From the NCBI GenBank assembly GCA_030427505.1, contig JAUICH010000008.1, positions 1 through 64,000 on the forward strand: a stretch of DNA of 64,000 nt. Direction: 5' to 3'. The notes under the pieces were generated by a model that saw only the letters and a program-made list of their open reading frames with translations, had not been told where the DNA came from and made no database searches. Both the position numbers and the translations under genes were made by a program. This document shows positions 16,478-24,638 of the stretch, piece by piece. This DNA comes from Verrucomicrobiia bacterium. GTDB taxonomy: Bacteria > Verrucomicrobiota > Verrucomicrobiia > Verrucomicrobiales > DEV007. The stretch's first letter is position 1. The number at the start of each line of letters is the position of its first letter.

Positions 16478-17644
16478 ATGAAAACGCTTACTTCCAGCCT
16501 GGCCTTGCTGATTGGACTGGCAGGGTGGTGGAGTGTTGTCCTTCCGGTCCCCTTACAGGCCAAAGACCGTGGAGCGGGAGGTTCGCCGCCGGACTGGAGA
16601 CGAGCCGAGCCGGGTTGGGACTACGCGTTTCCGCGCGATCACCACGCGCATCCTCAGTTCAAAACCGAGTGGTGGTACTTCACGGGGAACCTGAAGGAAA
16701 AAGGCACCGGCCGTCCGTTTGGATTTCAATGGACGGTTTTCCGGCAGGGGCTGATGCCGCCCGGCATGGAGGTTCCGGATTCCGCCTGGCTGTCGCGGAG
16801 TTTTTACTTTGGCCATTTTACGGTGACGGATCTGGAAACCGGAGCGTTTCACTTCGACCAGATTCTGTCGCGCGGAGCGTTCGATGAGACAGCCGCCGGC
16901 GCGCCGGGGGAGAGGCTTTTGGTGCGGATCAAGGACTGGTCTCTGGAAGGCGCGGAAGTGGCGCCGGACTTCACGGAGTTCTTCCTGAAAGCCACGGCCA
17001 CCACGGGAGACTACGCGGTGGACTTTAGCCTGAGACCCGGAAAGGCCCCGGTTATCAATGGAGTGGATGGGGTGAGCAAGAAATCCGCGGGCGAGGGGAA
17101 TGCCTCCCATTACTACTCCGTGCCGCGGCTCGAAACGAGTGGAGAGCTGAGGCTGGGCGAGGAGACGTTCGAAGTAGCGGGCCAGAGTTGGCTGGACCGG
17201 GAATGGAGTACCAGCGTGCTGGCGGAGAACCAAGTGGGATGGGACTGGCTGTCGCTACACCTGAGCGACGGAACCGATCTCATGCTCTACCGCCTGCGGC
17301 GGGACGACGGCACGCCTGACCCTTTTTCCAGCGGGACACTCAGTTTTCCGGATGGGAGCAAAGTTCACCTCGAAAACAGGGACTTCACTCTGGCGCCGGG
17401 GCGGACTTGGAAGAGTCCGGCAACAGGCGCGGTTTACCCCATGGAATGGGAAGTCAAGATCCCGGCAAAGAAGGTTATCTTACGGGTTGCCGCGGCCCAA
17501 AACAATCAAGAGCTGGCAATTCCCGGCTTGGCCTATTGGGAAGGCGCGGTTTCGGTTTCCGGCGAAAGGGACGGCACACCCGTGGATGGCGAAGGCTACC
17601 TGGAAATGACCGGATACGCGCAGGCCATTCGCGGGCTGCGGTAA
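16478..17644 (+). CDS. Secreted CrtC/AttH-like lipocalin-domain protein
   Basis: ATG 16478 opens a signal peptide (hydrophobic 7-26, cleavage likely after LQA), giving 388 residues. The mature protein has the hallmark TEWWYFTGNL near residue 60 and FGFQWTVFRQGL, and repeats the pattern in GQSWLDREWSTS and GWDWLSLHLSDGTDLMLYRLR, which matches the duplicated lipocalin-like fold of carotenoid 1,2-hydratase/AttH (PF07143). Most members outside carotenoid clusters accompany FtsX-type ABC permeases, as here (43 bases downstream). No carotenoid genes are nearby, so a hydratase role is unlikely; binding a lipophilic cargo of the transporter is the better guess. Confidence 0.85.
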   Translation: MKTLTSSLALLIGLAGWWSVVLPVPLQAKDRGAGGSPPDWRRAEPGWDYAFPRDHHAHPQFKTEWWYFTGNLKEKGTGRPFGFQWTVFRQGLMPPGMEVPDSAWLSRSFYFGHFTVTDLETGAFHFDQILSRGAFDETAAGAPGERLLVRIKDWSLEGAEVAPDFTEFFLKATATTGDYAVDFSLRPGKAPVINGVDGVSKKSAGEGNASHYYSVPRLETSGELRLGEETFEVAGQSWLDREWSTSVLAENQVGWDWLSLHLSDGTDLMLYRLRRDDGTPDPFSSGTLSFPDGSKVHLENRDFTLAPGRTWKSPATGAVYPMEWEVKIPAKKVILRVAAAQNNQELAIPGLAYWEGAVSVSGERDGTPVDGEGYLEMTGYAQAIRGLR

Positions 17645-17659
17645 GGCCGTTCGCTTCCT

Positions 17660-18253
17660 TCAGGACTTGCGGCGCATCCGAACCATGAGTTCGCGGCCTT
17701 CCCGGCCTGGGTAGGCTCTTTCGGGCACCCACTGTTCCAGCAATTCAAACTCATGCAGGAAGAAGTCTTCCAACTCCTCTTTCTCGACCCCGAACGGCGG
17801 GCCTTCTCCTGGTTGGTGCTCGTCGTCGTAGGGGTTGAGGTAAAACACCCCGATTAGACTGCCCTGACTCTTGAGGGCGGCGGTCACGGCTTCCACATAG
17901 GCGGAGCGCTGCGTGGGATGGATGGCGCAGAAACAGGTGTGCTCCCAGATCGCGTCAAAAGCACCGTTCCATGACGCCGGCAGATCGAAAAGGTCTCCGC
18001 AGACGTATCGTTCATTGCCGGTGCGTGAAAAGGACTCAGCCAGTTGGATTGCGGCAGGGGCCACATCCAGTCCTACCACGGCCTCGGCGCCAGAGGCGGC
18101 CAGCGCCCTGACGTCATGACCGGCCCCGCAGCCGGGAACCAGGATTTCTCCCTCAATAACGTTGTTTTTCAGGTAATCAACCAAACAAGGCGCCGGTTCG
18201 CCTTTCTCCCACGGCGTATTTTGGTCATTATATAGTTGGTCCCAATCGGTCAT
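17660..18253 (-). CDS. Thiopurine S-methyltransferase-family SAM-dependent methyltransferase
   Basis: The 197-residue product (ATG at 18253; a TTG start seven codons upstream is possible) has the TPMT-family opening WDQLYNDQNTPWEKGEPAP, the SAM-binding motif VPGCGAGHDVRAL near residue 40 and the motif FDAIWEHTCFCAI near 105. Bacterial members methylate thiols, halides or metalloids, and the true substrate is open. It is divergent from the thermonuclease gene (75 bases between starts) and converges on the lipocalin gene with only 15 bases between stops. Confidence 0.85.
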   Translation of the reverse strand: MTDWDQLYNDQNTPWEKGEPAPCLVDYLKNNVIEGEILVPGCGAGHDVRALAASGAEAVVGLDVAPAAIQLAESFSRTGNERYVCGDLFDLPASWNGAFDAIWEHTCFCAIHPTQRSAYVEAVTAALKSQGSLIGVFYLNPYDDEHQPGEGPPFGVEKEELEDFFLHEFELLEQWVPERAYPGREGRELMVRMRRKS

Positions 18254-18292
18254 ATGCTGCTGCTTTTTGTCCAAACCGGAAAAGATGTGAAG

Positions 18293-18320
18293 TTGTCACC
18301 TTCCAGAATCTCTGTCTAAT
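18293..18320 (+). promoter_or_regulatory. Promoter-like pair for thermonuclease gene
   Basis: TTGTCA (18293-18298) and TCTAAT (18315-18320) are 16 bases apart; each differs from consensus at one position. Transcription would start about two bases before the ATG at 18329, giving an almost leaderless message. Confidence 0.35.
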
Positions 18321-18328
18321 AGAACTAG

Positions 18329-19063
18329 ATGCTGCGCTTTCTGATTGAGTTTCTAGGCAATACTCCTGCCGAAAGGGCGAAGCGCGCCCTGCTCTTGGTA
18401 GTGCTGCTGGCGGTCTTGGGCGCAATGAGATTTGCGCCGGAGAGCGGCGGCCCGGTTCCTGACGGCGTGATGCCGGGCGGTCCGCCGGAAGACACGCCAG
18501 GAATGGCCAAGGAAAGGGAGTTCAGTTCCGAGCTGAAACAACTGAACGGGGTTTTCTACGTAAACGATCGCGGCAATGACGGAGACAGCTTTTTCGTGCG
18601 TCACGGAGGGGAGACCTTCAACTTGAGGCTCTATTTTGTGGACTGTCCGGAAAGCTACCTGAGCGACCGCTACCAAAGCCAGCGGGAACGGGTGGCCGAT
18701 CAAGCCCGGGAAATGGGCGGTTTGAGCCTGGATCAGGCCGTTGCCCTCGGCGAACGCGCCAAAGCGTTTACCACCAATGCTCTGAAAGGCCGGCCGTTTT
18801 CTGTCTATACCCATTGGGAGCAGGTCTATGGTGGAGACCGTTACTACGGGTTTGTTTACCTGCCGGACCGTCAACAGTTTCTCTGCGAGTTGCTCGTGGA
18901 ATCCGGATTGGCGCGCATTCACACCAAGGGTGTGGACACACCAGAAGGGAAGTCTCTGGCGGCCTTCACGGCGCACCTTGAGGAATTGGAGGCCCAAGCC
19001 CGGAAACAGAAGAAAGGAGCTTGGGGACTGCCGAAAATGAGCAGCCAATCATCCAGCCAGTAG
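18329..19063 (+). CDS. Membrane-anchored thermonuclease (SNase-like) protein
   Basis: The 244-residue protein has an N-terminal membrane or signal segment (about 19-35), a linker rich in glycine and proline, then a staphylococcal-nuclease fold (about 70-235). Recognisable pieces are GDSFFVRH, RLYFVDCPES carrying the first active-site arginine and aspartate, GERAKAF, and GDRYYGFVYL with the second arginine, followed by the hydrophobic helix ELLVESGLARIHTKG. It should hydrolyse DNA or RNA outside the cytoplasm. It is transcribed alone and converges on the metallophosphoesterase gene. Confidence 0.85.
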   Translation: MLRFLIEFLGNTPAERAKRALLLVVLLAVLGAMRFAPESGGPVPDGVMPGGPPEDTPGMAKEREFSSELKQLNGVFYVNDRGNDGDSFFVRHGGETFNLRLYFVDCPESYLSDRYQSQRERVADQAREMGGLSLDQAVALGERAKAFTTNALKGRPFSVYTHWEQVYGGDRYYGFVYLPDRQQFLCELLVESGLARIHTKGVDTPEGKSLAAFTAHLEELEAQARKQKKGAWGLPKMSSQSSSQ

Positions 19064-19077
19064 GTTGGGGCGGAAGC

Positions 19078-19929
19078 CTACGCTGGAGCGGGTTGCAGCG
19101 TGTCGCTGTCTAAGCTCCAGGTACTCACCCGGTCACCCAGGCGGTGCGTCCGGTTCTTGGAGCCAGTTACTTCGAAGAGATGTAGCGATCCTTCTGAGAT
19201 CTCCACCAGACGCGCGGGAGCCCGGGAAAGGAATCCTCCGGTATTGATGAGAACACGGCCGTTCCGTTCCCAGTGACCGGGCCGGTGGGTATGTCCGAAA
19301 AGCAGGAAGCGTGAGTCTTCCAGGTACCGCCGGGCAAAGCGGTCGGCATCTTCCTGAGCGGTCAGCCAGACTTTCAGGATGTTCCAGGGCCGGTGGGGCG
19401 GCCAGGCAAAAGAGATCAAGGTCCGGAGTGGGCCCAGGGGACCGGACTGAAATTCGTTTTCGTAGCCAGGGGTCACTTCGCGGCAGCGCCTGGCGTATTC
19501 CAGGCGGCCGCCCAGTTGATCCAGTTCTTCGTTGGAGAAGTCCGTGTGGATGAGGTCCATGGCGATCTTCATGGTCTTCAGTTTCCGGCTCCAAGGCGAC
19601 AGGTAGCGGAAAAAAGCGTCGCCGTGGAGGATGGAGACGGCACCGTCCCGGAGCGTCATGTGGTCCACGTCCGAGATGGTAGGATCGTGATTTCCCGTCA
19701 GATATGTCACTTGAATTCCCCGTTGCAGGGCGAGGTCTTTCAAGTCCGCCAAGAGAGCGCGGCCTTGGGGAATCAGCTTGGAGTGTTTCAGTTCCGCCGT
19801 GTCTCCGTTCAGCACCACGGTGGCGGCGCCCTCCAGGAGCGGTTCCAACTGAGAAATGTGTGTAATGCGGCTGCCTGGGTGGCCCAGATGCAGGTCGGAA
19901 AACACGCGGATGGGTTCGGTCAGTGCCAT
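19078..19929 (-). CDS. Metallophosphoesterase (calcineurin-like)
   Basis: The 283-residue protein carries the full dinuclear-metal motif set: SDLHLGH (Asp12, His14), NGDTAE (Asp43), TGNHD (79-82), a histidine in LHGDAF (His102) and FGHTHRPGHW later. The set and length resemble UDP-2,3-diacylglucosamine pyrophosphatase (LpxH)-like enzymes, and the organism makes KDO lipopolysaccharide, but the sequence does not allow a firm lpxH call. A 123-residue secreted protein gene lies 18 bases upstream on the same strand and is probably co-transcribed. Confidence 0.8.
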   Translation of the reverse strand: MALTEPIRVFSDLHLGHPGSRITHISQLEPLLEGAATVVLNGDTAELKHSKLIPQGRALLADLKDLALQRGIQVTYLTGNHDPTISDVDHMTLRDGAVSILHGDAFFRYLSPWSRKLKTMKIAMDLIHTDFSNEELDQLGGRLEYARRCREVTPGYENEFQSGPLGPLRTLISFAWPPHRPWNILKVWLTAQEDADRFARRYLEDSRFLLFGHTHRPGHWERNGRVLINTGGFLSRAPARLVEISEGSLHLFEVTGSKNRTHRLGDRVSTWSLDSDTLQPAPA

Positions 19930-19947
19930 GCGGGCGGGTGGCGAGCC

Positions 19948-20319
19948 CTAAAATCCAAAGGACACCACGACGCGGGACCGGGTGACTCCGAACTCGCGGG
20001 CGCGGTAGGGAACATAAAAGCAAGAGCGATGGAACCCGGGGGAGAAAGGCAGATAGATGGTCGCGTAGTCGCAGGGCTCAAAAGGCCGGGAACGGGGATT
20101 GGCCGTGCGGGAGCGGAACCGGCGGTCGCCGCTGGGTCCGGTGGTGGGAATGTACCTAGAATCGCCGGACTGATAGACATACACCTCCACCGGCTGACCG
20201 TTTTCTCCGCGATAGAGCGGGCGCTTGATGATGTCGCCAGCGTTCGCGGTTCCTGGCGGCGCACCGAACAGGAACGGCGTCAGTAGCGCCGCGGCCAATT
20301 TGGCGGACCAGGCTTTCAT
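19948..20319 (-). CDS. Small secreted protein of unknown function
   Basis: ATG at 20319 gives 123 residues with a signal peptide (hydrophobic about 8-20, cleavage likely after ANA, residue 27). The mature protein is basic, rich in arginine, tyrosine and proline, and ends in an aromatic residue (RSRVVVSFGF), a feature sometimes seen in outer-membrane-associated proteins. Two cysteines (in PCDYATIY and SCFYVPYR) could pair. No family recognised. It sits between the metallophosphoesterase and rhodanese genes on the same strand. Confidence 0.6.
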   Translation of the reverse strand: MKAWSAKLAAALLTPFLFGAPPGTANAGDIIKRPLYRGENGQPVEVYVYQSGDSRYIPTTGPSGDRRFRSRTANPRSRPFEPCDYATIYLPFSPGFHRSCFYVPYRAREFGVTRSRVVVSFGF

Positions 20320-20375
20320 ACCGATACCATAAGCCGCGAGACGGGAAAAATCATCCCGTTTCGAGCAGGCTCCGG

Positions 20376-20840
20376 TTACGGCTCCTCCCGGGGCAGATCT
20401 TCCCACTGCCACGAGAGATAGCCACGATGCAGGTGATAGAGCCGCGTAAAGCCCGCGGCCTTCATTTTTTCAAACGCTTTCCGGCTCCGGTATCCTCCGG
20501 CGCAGTAGATCAAGTAAGGTTGATCCCGGGACATTTCCGAAAGCCGGGCTTCAAAGGCTTCTTCCTCGGCCAGGGGCAGGTGTACCCCGCCAGGCAGGAA
20601 CCCTCCCTCATATTCGGCCCGGGACCGGACATCCAGGACAGTGACCTCTGGGTGGGCCTTCAAAAATTCCGCCGCTTCCCGGGCCGAAAAATTACAGAAA
20701 GTCGTCCCGGTATCTTCTGAGCTGTTGAAGAGCTGGTTGTCCCAACGCCCTTCGAATGCGTGCCAGCCCAGAGCCGCCAGCCCGAACAAAACCGCAAAAA
20801 CAGCGGTCCCAACAAGAAATCCACGCAACAAACGCCTCAT
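20376..20840 (-). CDS. Membrane-anchored single-domain rhodanese
   Basis: This 154-residue protein has an N-terminal membrane segment (about 9-27) and one rhodanese domain (about 55-150). The active loop is CAGGYRS, whose cysteine would carry the persulfide; LDVRSRAEYEGGFLPGGVHLPL is the other family hallmark. It should handle sulfane sulfur outside the cytoplasm. GGAG lies just before the ATG on the minus strand. It is transcribed away from an ArsR-family regulator, 121 bases apart, with a palindromic operator in between, so regulation by that protein is likely. Confidence 0.88.
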   Translation of the reverse strand: MRRLLRGFLVGTAVFAVLFGLAALGWHAFEGRWDNQLFNSSEDTGTTFCNFSAREAAEFLKAHPEVTVLDVRSRAEYEGGFLPGGVHLPLAEEEAFEARLSEMSRDQPYLIYCAGGYRSRKAFEKMKAAGFTRLYHLHRGYLSWQWEDLPREEP

Positions 20841-20944
20841 GACTCCGTATCTAAAGGTAAAGGAACGAATGGATTACCGGAAAGCAAGATTGCGTCAGTC
20901 CAAAATAAGAGGTAAAAAATGACGCTTGCATTCCTCTCCAGTCG

Positions 20945-20962
20945 TATAACTATGTAGTTATA
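20945..20962. promoter_or_regulatory. Palindromic operator for the ArsR-family regulator
   Basis: TATAACTA-TG-TAGTTATA is a perfect inverted repeat with eight-base arms. Its last base is the first base of the regulator's ATG (20962), and TATAAC within it could be the -10 box. Size, AT-richness and position fit autorepression by an ArsR-type dimer, and the site also faces the divergent rhodanese gene. Confidence 0.7.
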
Positions 20963-21312
20963 TGCCAGCTACCGCAAAGACAAAGAAGAAAAACATGGAC
21001 CGGGTGGCTCTGGAACGGGTTGCTGAGGTTTTTCGTGCTTTTTCCGAACCGACCCGCCTGGCGATCTTACAAGAGCTGAAAGAAGGCCCTCGGAACGTGA
21101 ATACGCTGGTCACCGCGCTGGGCACCACGCAGGCCAATATTTCCAAGCAGTTGCGGGTTCTGTACGATGCCGGCATTCTGAATCGGGAAAAAAGCGGCAA
21201 CCAGGTGTTCTACTCTATCGACGACGATATCGTTTTTCCCTTGTGCGAACTGGTTTGCAACAAGCTGAACCGGGAGCAAACCCTGGGTTCCAGGTACGAC
21301 TTCAGTATTTGA
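20962..21312 (+). CDS. ArsR-family winged-helix regulator, possible sulfur or redox sensor
   Basis: The 116-residue protein has a lysine-rich N-terminus and an ArsR winged helix: FRAFSEPTRLAILQEL (about 23-40), recognition helix TTQANISKQLRVLYDAGIL (about 54-72) and wing REKSGNQVFYSID. The metal-site CxC motif of ArsR/SmtB is absent. The only two cysteines lie in the last helix (PLCELVCNKL), a spacing that could form a disulfide or polysulfide, as in persulfide-sensing ArsR relatives. A palindrome at its start codon and a divergent rhodanese gene support a sulfur-responsive role; that is inference. Confidence 0.85.
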   Translation: MPATAKTKKKNMDRVALERVAEVFRAFSEPTRLAILQELKEGPRNVNTLVTALGTTQANISKQLRVLYDAGILNREKSGNQVFYSIDDDIVFPLCELVCNKLNREQTLGSRYDFSI

Positions 21313-21319
21313 GTCGCCT

Positions 21320-21769
21320 TCAGACGCCCATCACGCTGACGGCGATTTGCCGGGTGTGAGACGCTTTGCGGTGTTCGAAGAGAAAGATTCCCTGCCAGGT
21401 GCCCAGAGTGAGGGACCCGTCGATGACCGGGATGTTCTTGTCCACGTCCGTCAGGCACATCCGGATGTGGGAGGGCATGTCGTCCGGCCCCTCGTAGGTG
21501 TGGACGAAGTAGGGAGTGTCTTCGGGCACCAGCTTTTCGAAGAACGCATGCAGGTCCGTCCGGGCGGACGGATCGGCGTTTTCCATGATGACCAGGCTGC
21601 AACTGGTGTGCCGCACAAAAATCGTGGCCAGACCCCGGCGAATACCGCTGTCATCCACGATGCGCTGCACCTCACCCGTGATTTCATAGGTTCCCTTTCC
21701 CCGGGTCAGAAGCTGAACCTGATCGCAGTAAACCTTGGTTTGGCTGGGTGCTGGTGTCGTGGGTGGCAT
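21320..21769 (-). CDS. YjbQ/UPF0047 family protein
   Basis: This 149-residue protein matches the YjbQ family: FVRHTSCSLVIMENAD, then DLHAFFEKLVPED, YEGPDDMPSHIRMCL, and the C-terminal GTWQGIFLFEHR. Family members have weak thiamine-phosphate synthase activity and the true role is unsettled. Histidines in HTSCS, MPSH and FEH form the expected putative active site. It converges on the ArsR regulator with seven bases between stops and lies 37 bases downstream of the serine hydrolase gene on the same strand. Confidence 0.9.
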   Translation of the reverse strand: MPPTTPAPSQTKVYCDQVQLLTRGKGTYEITGEVQRIVDDSGIRRGLATIFVRHTSCSLVIMENADPSARTDLHAFFEKLVPEDTPYFVHTYEGPDDMPSHIRMCLTDVDKNIPVIDGSLTLGTWQGIFLFEHRKASHTRQIAVSVMGV

Positions 21770-21806
21770 TTCGGGCTGGCACTATAAGAAAGGAACAGCC
21801 GTCTGG

Positions 21807-23006
21807 CTACCCCCTCATTTGCGTGTCTTCGCAAAAAAGAGCTCGAACCATGCCGAGTGCTTTCTCGCTGGGAAAAACGCCCAGTTCCATCTGGTTCATG
21901 ACATAGGCAAAGGAGAAACCCGTTTCCGGATCGGCAAAGCCGTGGCTGCCGCCGGCGCCGGGGTGGCCGAAGGCCTCTTTGCCGGGTCCGAAGAGGTGGC
22001 GTAGCTTCGCGCCAGACTCATCCAGAGGGTCTTTCTTGAATCCCGCGGCAAAGGCGGTCTGCATTCTAAGGACCTTGTCCGGGCCGGTGATTTGGGGCTC
22101 TTTCATCCACTCCAGAACGGCTTCGGGAAAGTGGCGTTCTCCATTCCAGATCCCGCCACTGGCGAGGACCGCGTAGAATTTGCCCAGACTCCGGGCCGAC
22201 CCCACGCCTCCGAGGGCCGGCAAGCCCAAGCGCCAGGCGGAAGGATGATTCAAGTCTCCCACCGCGTTCAGGCCGGAAGGCGAGGCGAAAGCCGCCCGGG
22301 TCAGAGAGCCGGGGTTTCCGAAAGCCTGGTAGAAGTCGCGCTGTTCATCCGGGGCCGAAGCCGGCATCCGCCCTGGAAGCAGACGGGCCACCCGGCTGTC
22401 TTCGGAGGGAGGCAGCCCGATCCAGAAATCCAGGCCCAGCGGTCCGGCGATCCGTTCCCTCCAGTATTCGCCAAGGCTGGTGGAACCGCTGAGCCTTCTG
22501 ACCAGTTCCTCCACCAGAAACCCGAAGGTGCGGGGATGGTAGCCATGACCTTCTCCCGGCCGCCAGCCGGGCGCCTGCTGTTCCAGGGCGGTAATGACGG
22601 CGGCGTAGTCTTCCACGGAAATTTCCCCGCGCCGGTCGAGCACGGCCAGGCCGCCCTGGTGGGAAAGCAGCGCTCCCATGCTGAGTTCTGGCTGCTCGCG
22701 CCCCGCGCGGAGTTCCGGCCAGATTTCCGCTATGGGGTCGTCTATATGCCGCCCCGCCTCGTGAAGGGCCAGGAGGACAGAGGCGGCGGCTGGGCCTTTG
22801 GTGGCGGACCACACCGGGACTATTGTGTCCGCCGTCCAGGTTTGGCCTTTCCCCGGACGGTCGGTCTCTCCGGCATGCAAGCTGAGAACCTCCCGGCCGT
22901 TCCGCCAAATGGAAACCGAGGCGCCTACTTCGCCCCGGCTCAGGAAGTTTTCCTCAAAATGCCGCTCGATGGCGCGGGCCTTCGGCCCGTCACTTGCCCA
23001 ATTCAT
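21807..23006 (-). CDS. Beta-lactamase-fold serine hydrolase (class C / EstB-like)
   Basis: This 399-residue enzyme has the SxxK motif in SATKGP (Ser67, Lys70), a tyrosine motif in GYHPRTFG (about 175) and a late HPGAGGSHGFADPE segment in place of the KTG box. The fold is shared by class C beta-lactamases, penicillin-binding proteins and esterases such as EstB; the wording of the motifs favours an esterase. No clear signal peptide, so probably cytoplasmic. The start codon lies inside the last codons of the upstream TPR gene (17-base overlap), so the two are translationally coupled. Confidence 0.85.
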   Translation of the reverse strand: MNWASDGPKARAIERHFEENFLSRGEVGASVSIWRNGREVLSLHAGETDRPGKGQTWTADTIVPVWSATKGPAAASVLLALHEAGRHIDDPIAEIWPELRAGREQPELSMGALLSHQGGLAVLDRRGEISVEDYAAVITALEQQAPGWRPGEGHGYHPRTFGFLVEELVRRLSGSTSLGEYWRERIAGPLGLDFWIGLPPSEDSRVARLLPGRMPASAPDEQRDFYQAFGNPGSLTRAAFASPSGLNAVGDLNHPSAWRLGLPALGGVGSARSLGKFYAVLASGGIWNGERHFPEAVLEWMKEPQITGPDKVLRMQTAFAAGFKKDPLDESGAKLRHLFGPGKEAFGHPGAGGSHGFADPETGFSFAYVMNQMELGVFPSEKALGMVRALFCEDTQMRG

Positions 23007-23481
23007 TCCAAAATTCTTTCAGATCCGGATCGTTCCGGGCGATCTTCAGGAGGGTTTCGTCCATCTCCAGGGACCGCATGAGCGCTTTCCGCGCGTCCTT
23101 GATGGCGCCCAGTCGCGCCTGGTAACAGCTCAAGTTGTAGTAATACACAGGTTCCTCCTGCAAGGACGGCGGGCCGTTCTCCAGAATTTCCATGGCTTTT
23201 TCCGTCTCCCCGATTTCGTGAAGACAGTAGGCGGCGTGGATGTAGCCAGAGGAACTTTCGGGATACCGCTCGATCAGCTCACGGCTGACGTCCAGCGCCT
23301 GGTTCCAGGCTTCTTCCCTCAGGAGAACCAGGGTCTTGGCCTTTAGCACGACGGGCGTGATGCGGATCGACTCCGGTAAGGTTTCGATCTCTTCCCAGGC
23401 AGCCTGTAACATGCCCAACTCGCAATACCCTTCTACCGCGGTGAGGACCTGCTTCAGGTATTGATCCGGCTGCTTGCCCAT
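22990..23481 (-). CDS. TPR-repeat protein
   Basis: ATG at 23481 (MGKQPDQYL) gives 163 residues, almost entirely helical with about four tetratricopeptide repeats (for example QALDVSRELIERYPESSSGYIHAAYCLHEIGE, split at the turn). There is no signal peptide. Such proteins are protein-binding adaptors and the partner is unknown. The gene lies between the parvulin gene, 150 bases upstream on the same strand, and the serine hydrolase, whose start it overlaps. Confidence 0.7.
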   Translation of the reverse strand: MGKQPDQYLKQVLTAVEGYCELGMLQAAWEEIETLPESIRITPVVLKAKTLVLLREEAWNQALDVSRELIERYPESSSGYIHAAYCLHEIGETEKAMEILENGPPSLQEEPVYYYNLSCYQARLGAIKDARKALMRSLEMDETLLKIARNDPDLKEFWNELGK

Positions 23482-23631
23482 GGGGATCTCGTAGTTAATA
23501 GAGTGAAGGGCTGCAAGTGCCGTGCCTTTTGTGCCGGAGGAATGGCTGGAATTTGCCACGAAGAAGGCGTCCACGCACCTGGCGCGTGAAAGAGGTCTCA
23601 TGAAAGGTGAGACGCCGGAACTGGCGGTAAC

Positions 23632-24519
23632 TTACCCTTCTACTTCTTCGTGTTCCGGCTCGACCTCTTCGATGGTGGCGGCGTCTTTGAGTCCCCCGAT
23701 AAACTGGTCCAGCAGCTTGTCTCGGCGCTCGCTCAGGTAAACCTCGGCCAGTTGGTCTTTGACTTCCTCGAAAGGAATGGGTTCCGGAGGTTTCCGGTCG
23801 GTCACCTTGATCAGGTGAATGCCGAAATGCGTGGCGATGACCGGGCTGATCTCGCCCAGGCGCATGGAGAAAGTGATGACTTCGATCTCGTGCATCATTT
23901 CGCCGCGCTTGTAGAAGCCGAGATCGATTTCGTCCTCTTCCTTGTCGCTGATTTGGCGGGCCATTTCCTCGAAGTCCGCGCCATCCAGCAGTTTCTCCCG
24001 CGCCGCCCGGAGTTCCTTGAAGCACTGCTCGGCTTGCTCGTGGGTCTTCGGCTCTTTGAAAATGTGTGAGGCCCGGACTTCCTCCGGGGTCATGTAGCGA
24101 TCCTGGTTCTCTTCGTAGAATTTCTTGAGATCTGCCTCCGTGGGTTCAGGGTCGTCGCCGATCTCTTCTTCAAGCAGGCGGTTGACCGCCACGGTGGCCG
24201 CGACTTTGCGGCGCAGCATGGCCTCGTCCCGTTTCTTAAAGCCGGTATTCTCGAAGAATTTGTCTTCCCCGCCGTGCTCTTCCATGAGTTTGGCCAGGGA
24301 GGCGTCGATCTCTTCCTCCGGCACCTCGCCGAAGCGCTTGACGGATTCCTGCTCCAGCAGGGTGCGGTTGATGATGTTGTCGTGGGCATAAACGCGGAAC
24401 TCGTCGTCCCGGTCGCAGCACACCACCTCGCCCAGATTCTGGTAGTGCGTCTTGATGGCGTCGAACTCTTCTTCGATCACGTCGTCGCCGACACGGGTGC
24501 CGTTAATGATCAGGGACAT
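23632..24519 (-). CDS. Parvulin-type peptidyl-prolyl isomerase (SurA/PrsA-like)
   Basis: The 295-residue protein has a helical N-terminal part (1-130, SurA_N-like) and a rotamase domain (about 135-235) with VRASHIF, AREKLLDGADFEEMARQISD, LGFYKRGEMMHEIE, FSMRLGEISPVIATHFGIHLIKV. The C-terminal tail is rich in glutamate. No signal peptide or membrane helix is visible, unlike SurA or PrsA, so it probably acts in the cytoplasm as a folding helper, comparable to trigger-like parvulins. It is divergent from the nucleotidyltransferase gene (119 bases between). Confidence 0.88.
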   Translation of the reverse strand: MSLIINGTRVGDDVIEEEFDAIKTHYQNLGEVVCCDRDDEFRVYAHDNIINRTLLEQESVKRFGEVPEEEIDASLAKLMEEHGGEDKFFENTGFKKRDEAMLRRKVAATVAVNRLLEEEIGDDPEPTEADLKKFYEENQDRYMTPEEVRASHIFKEPKTHEQAEQCFKELRAAREKLLDGADFEEMARQISDKEEDEIDLGFYKRGEMMHEIEVITFSMRLGEISPVIATHFGIHLIKVTDRKPPEPIPFEEVKDQLAEVYLSERRDKLLDQFIGGLKDAATIEEVEPEHEEVEG

Positions 24520-24638
24520 AATACCTTAAGGTGGGGGCAACCAGGCGAGGTTGTCAAAGTAAAGCGCGGGCTGCCCGGTCCTTACCGCGTGGCGGACTTG
24601 CTCCTTGCCAAGCGGGTCACGCCTCCTACTGTCTCCCG

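Noticed and set aside
16478-17644. Carotenoid 1,2-hydratase (crtC)
   Set aside because: The fold matches, but no carotenoid genes are present and the permease neighbour points to the AttH-like branch.
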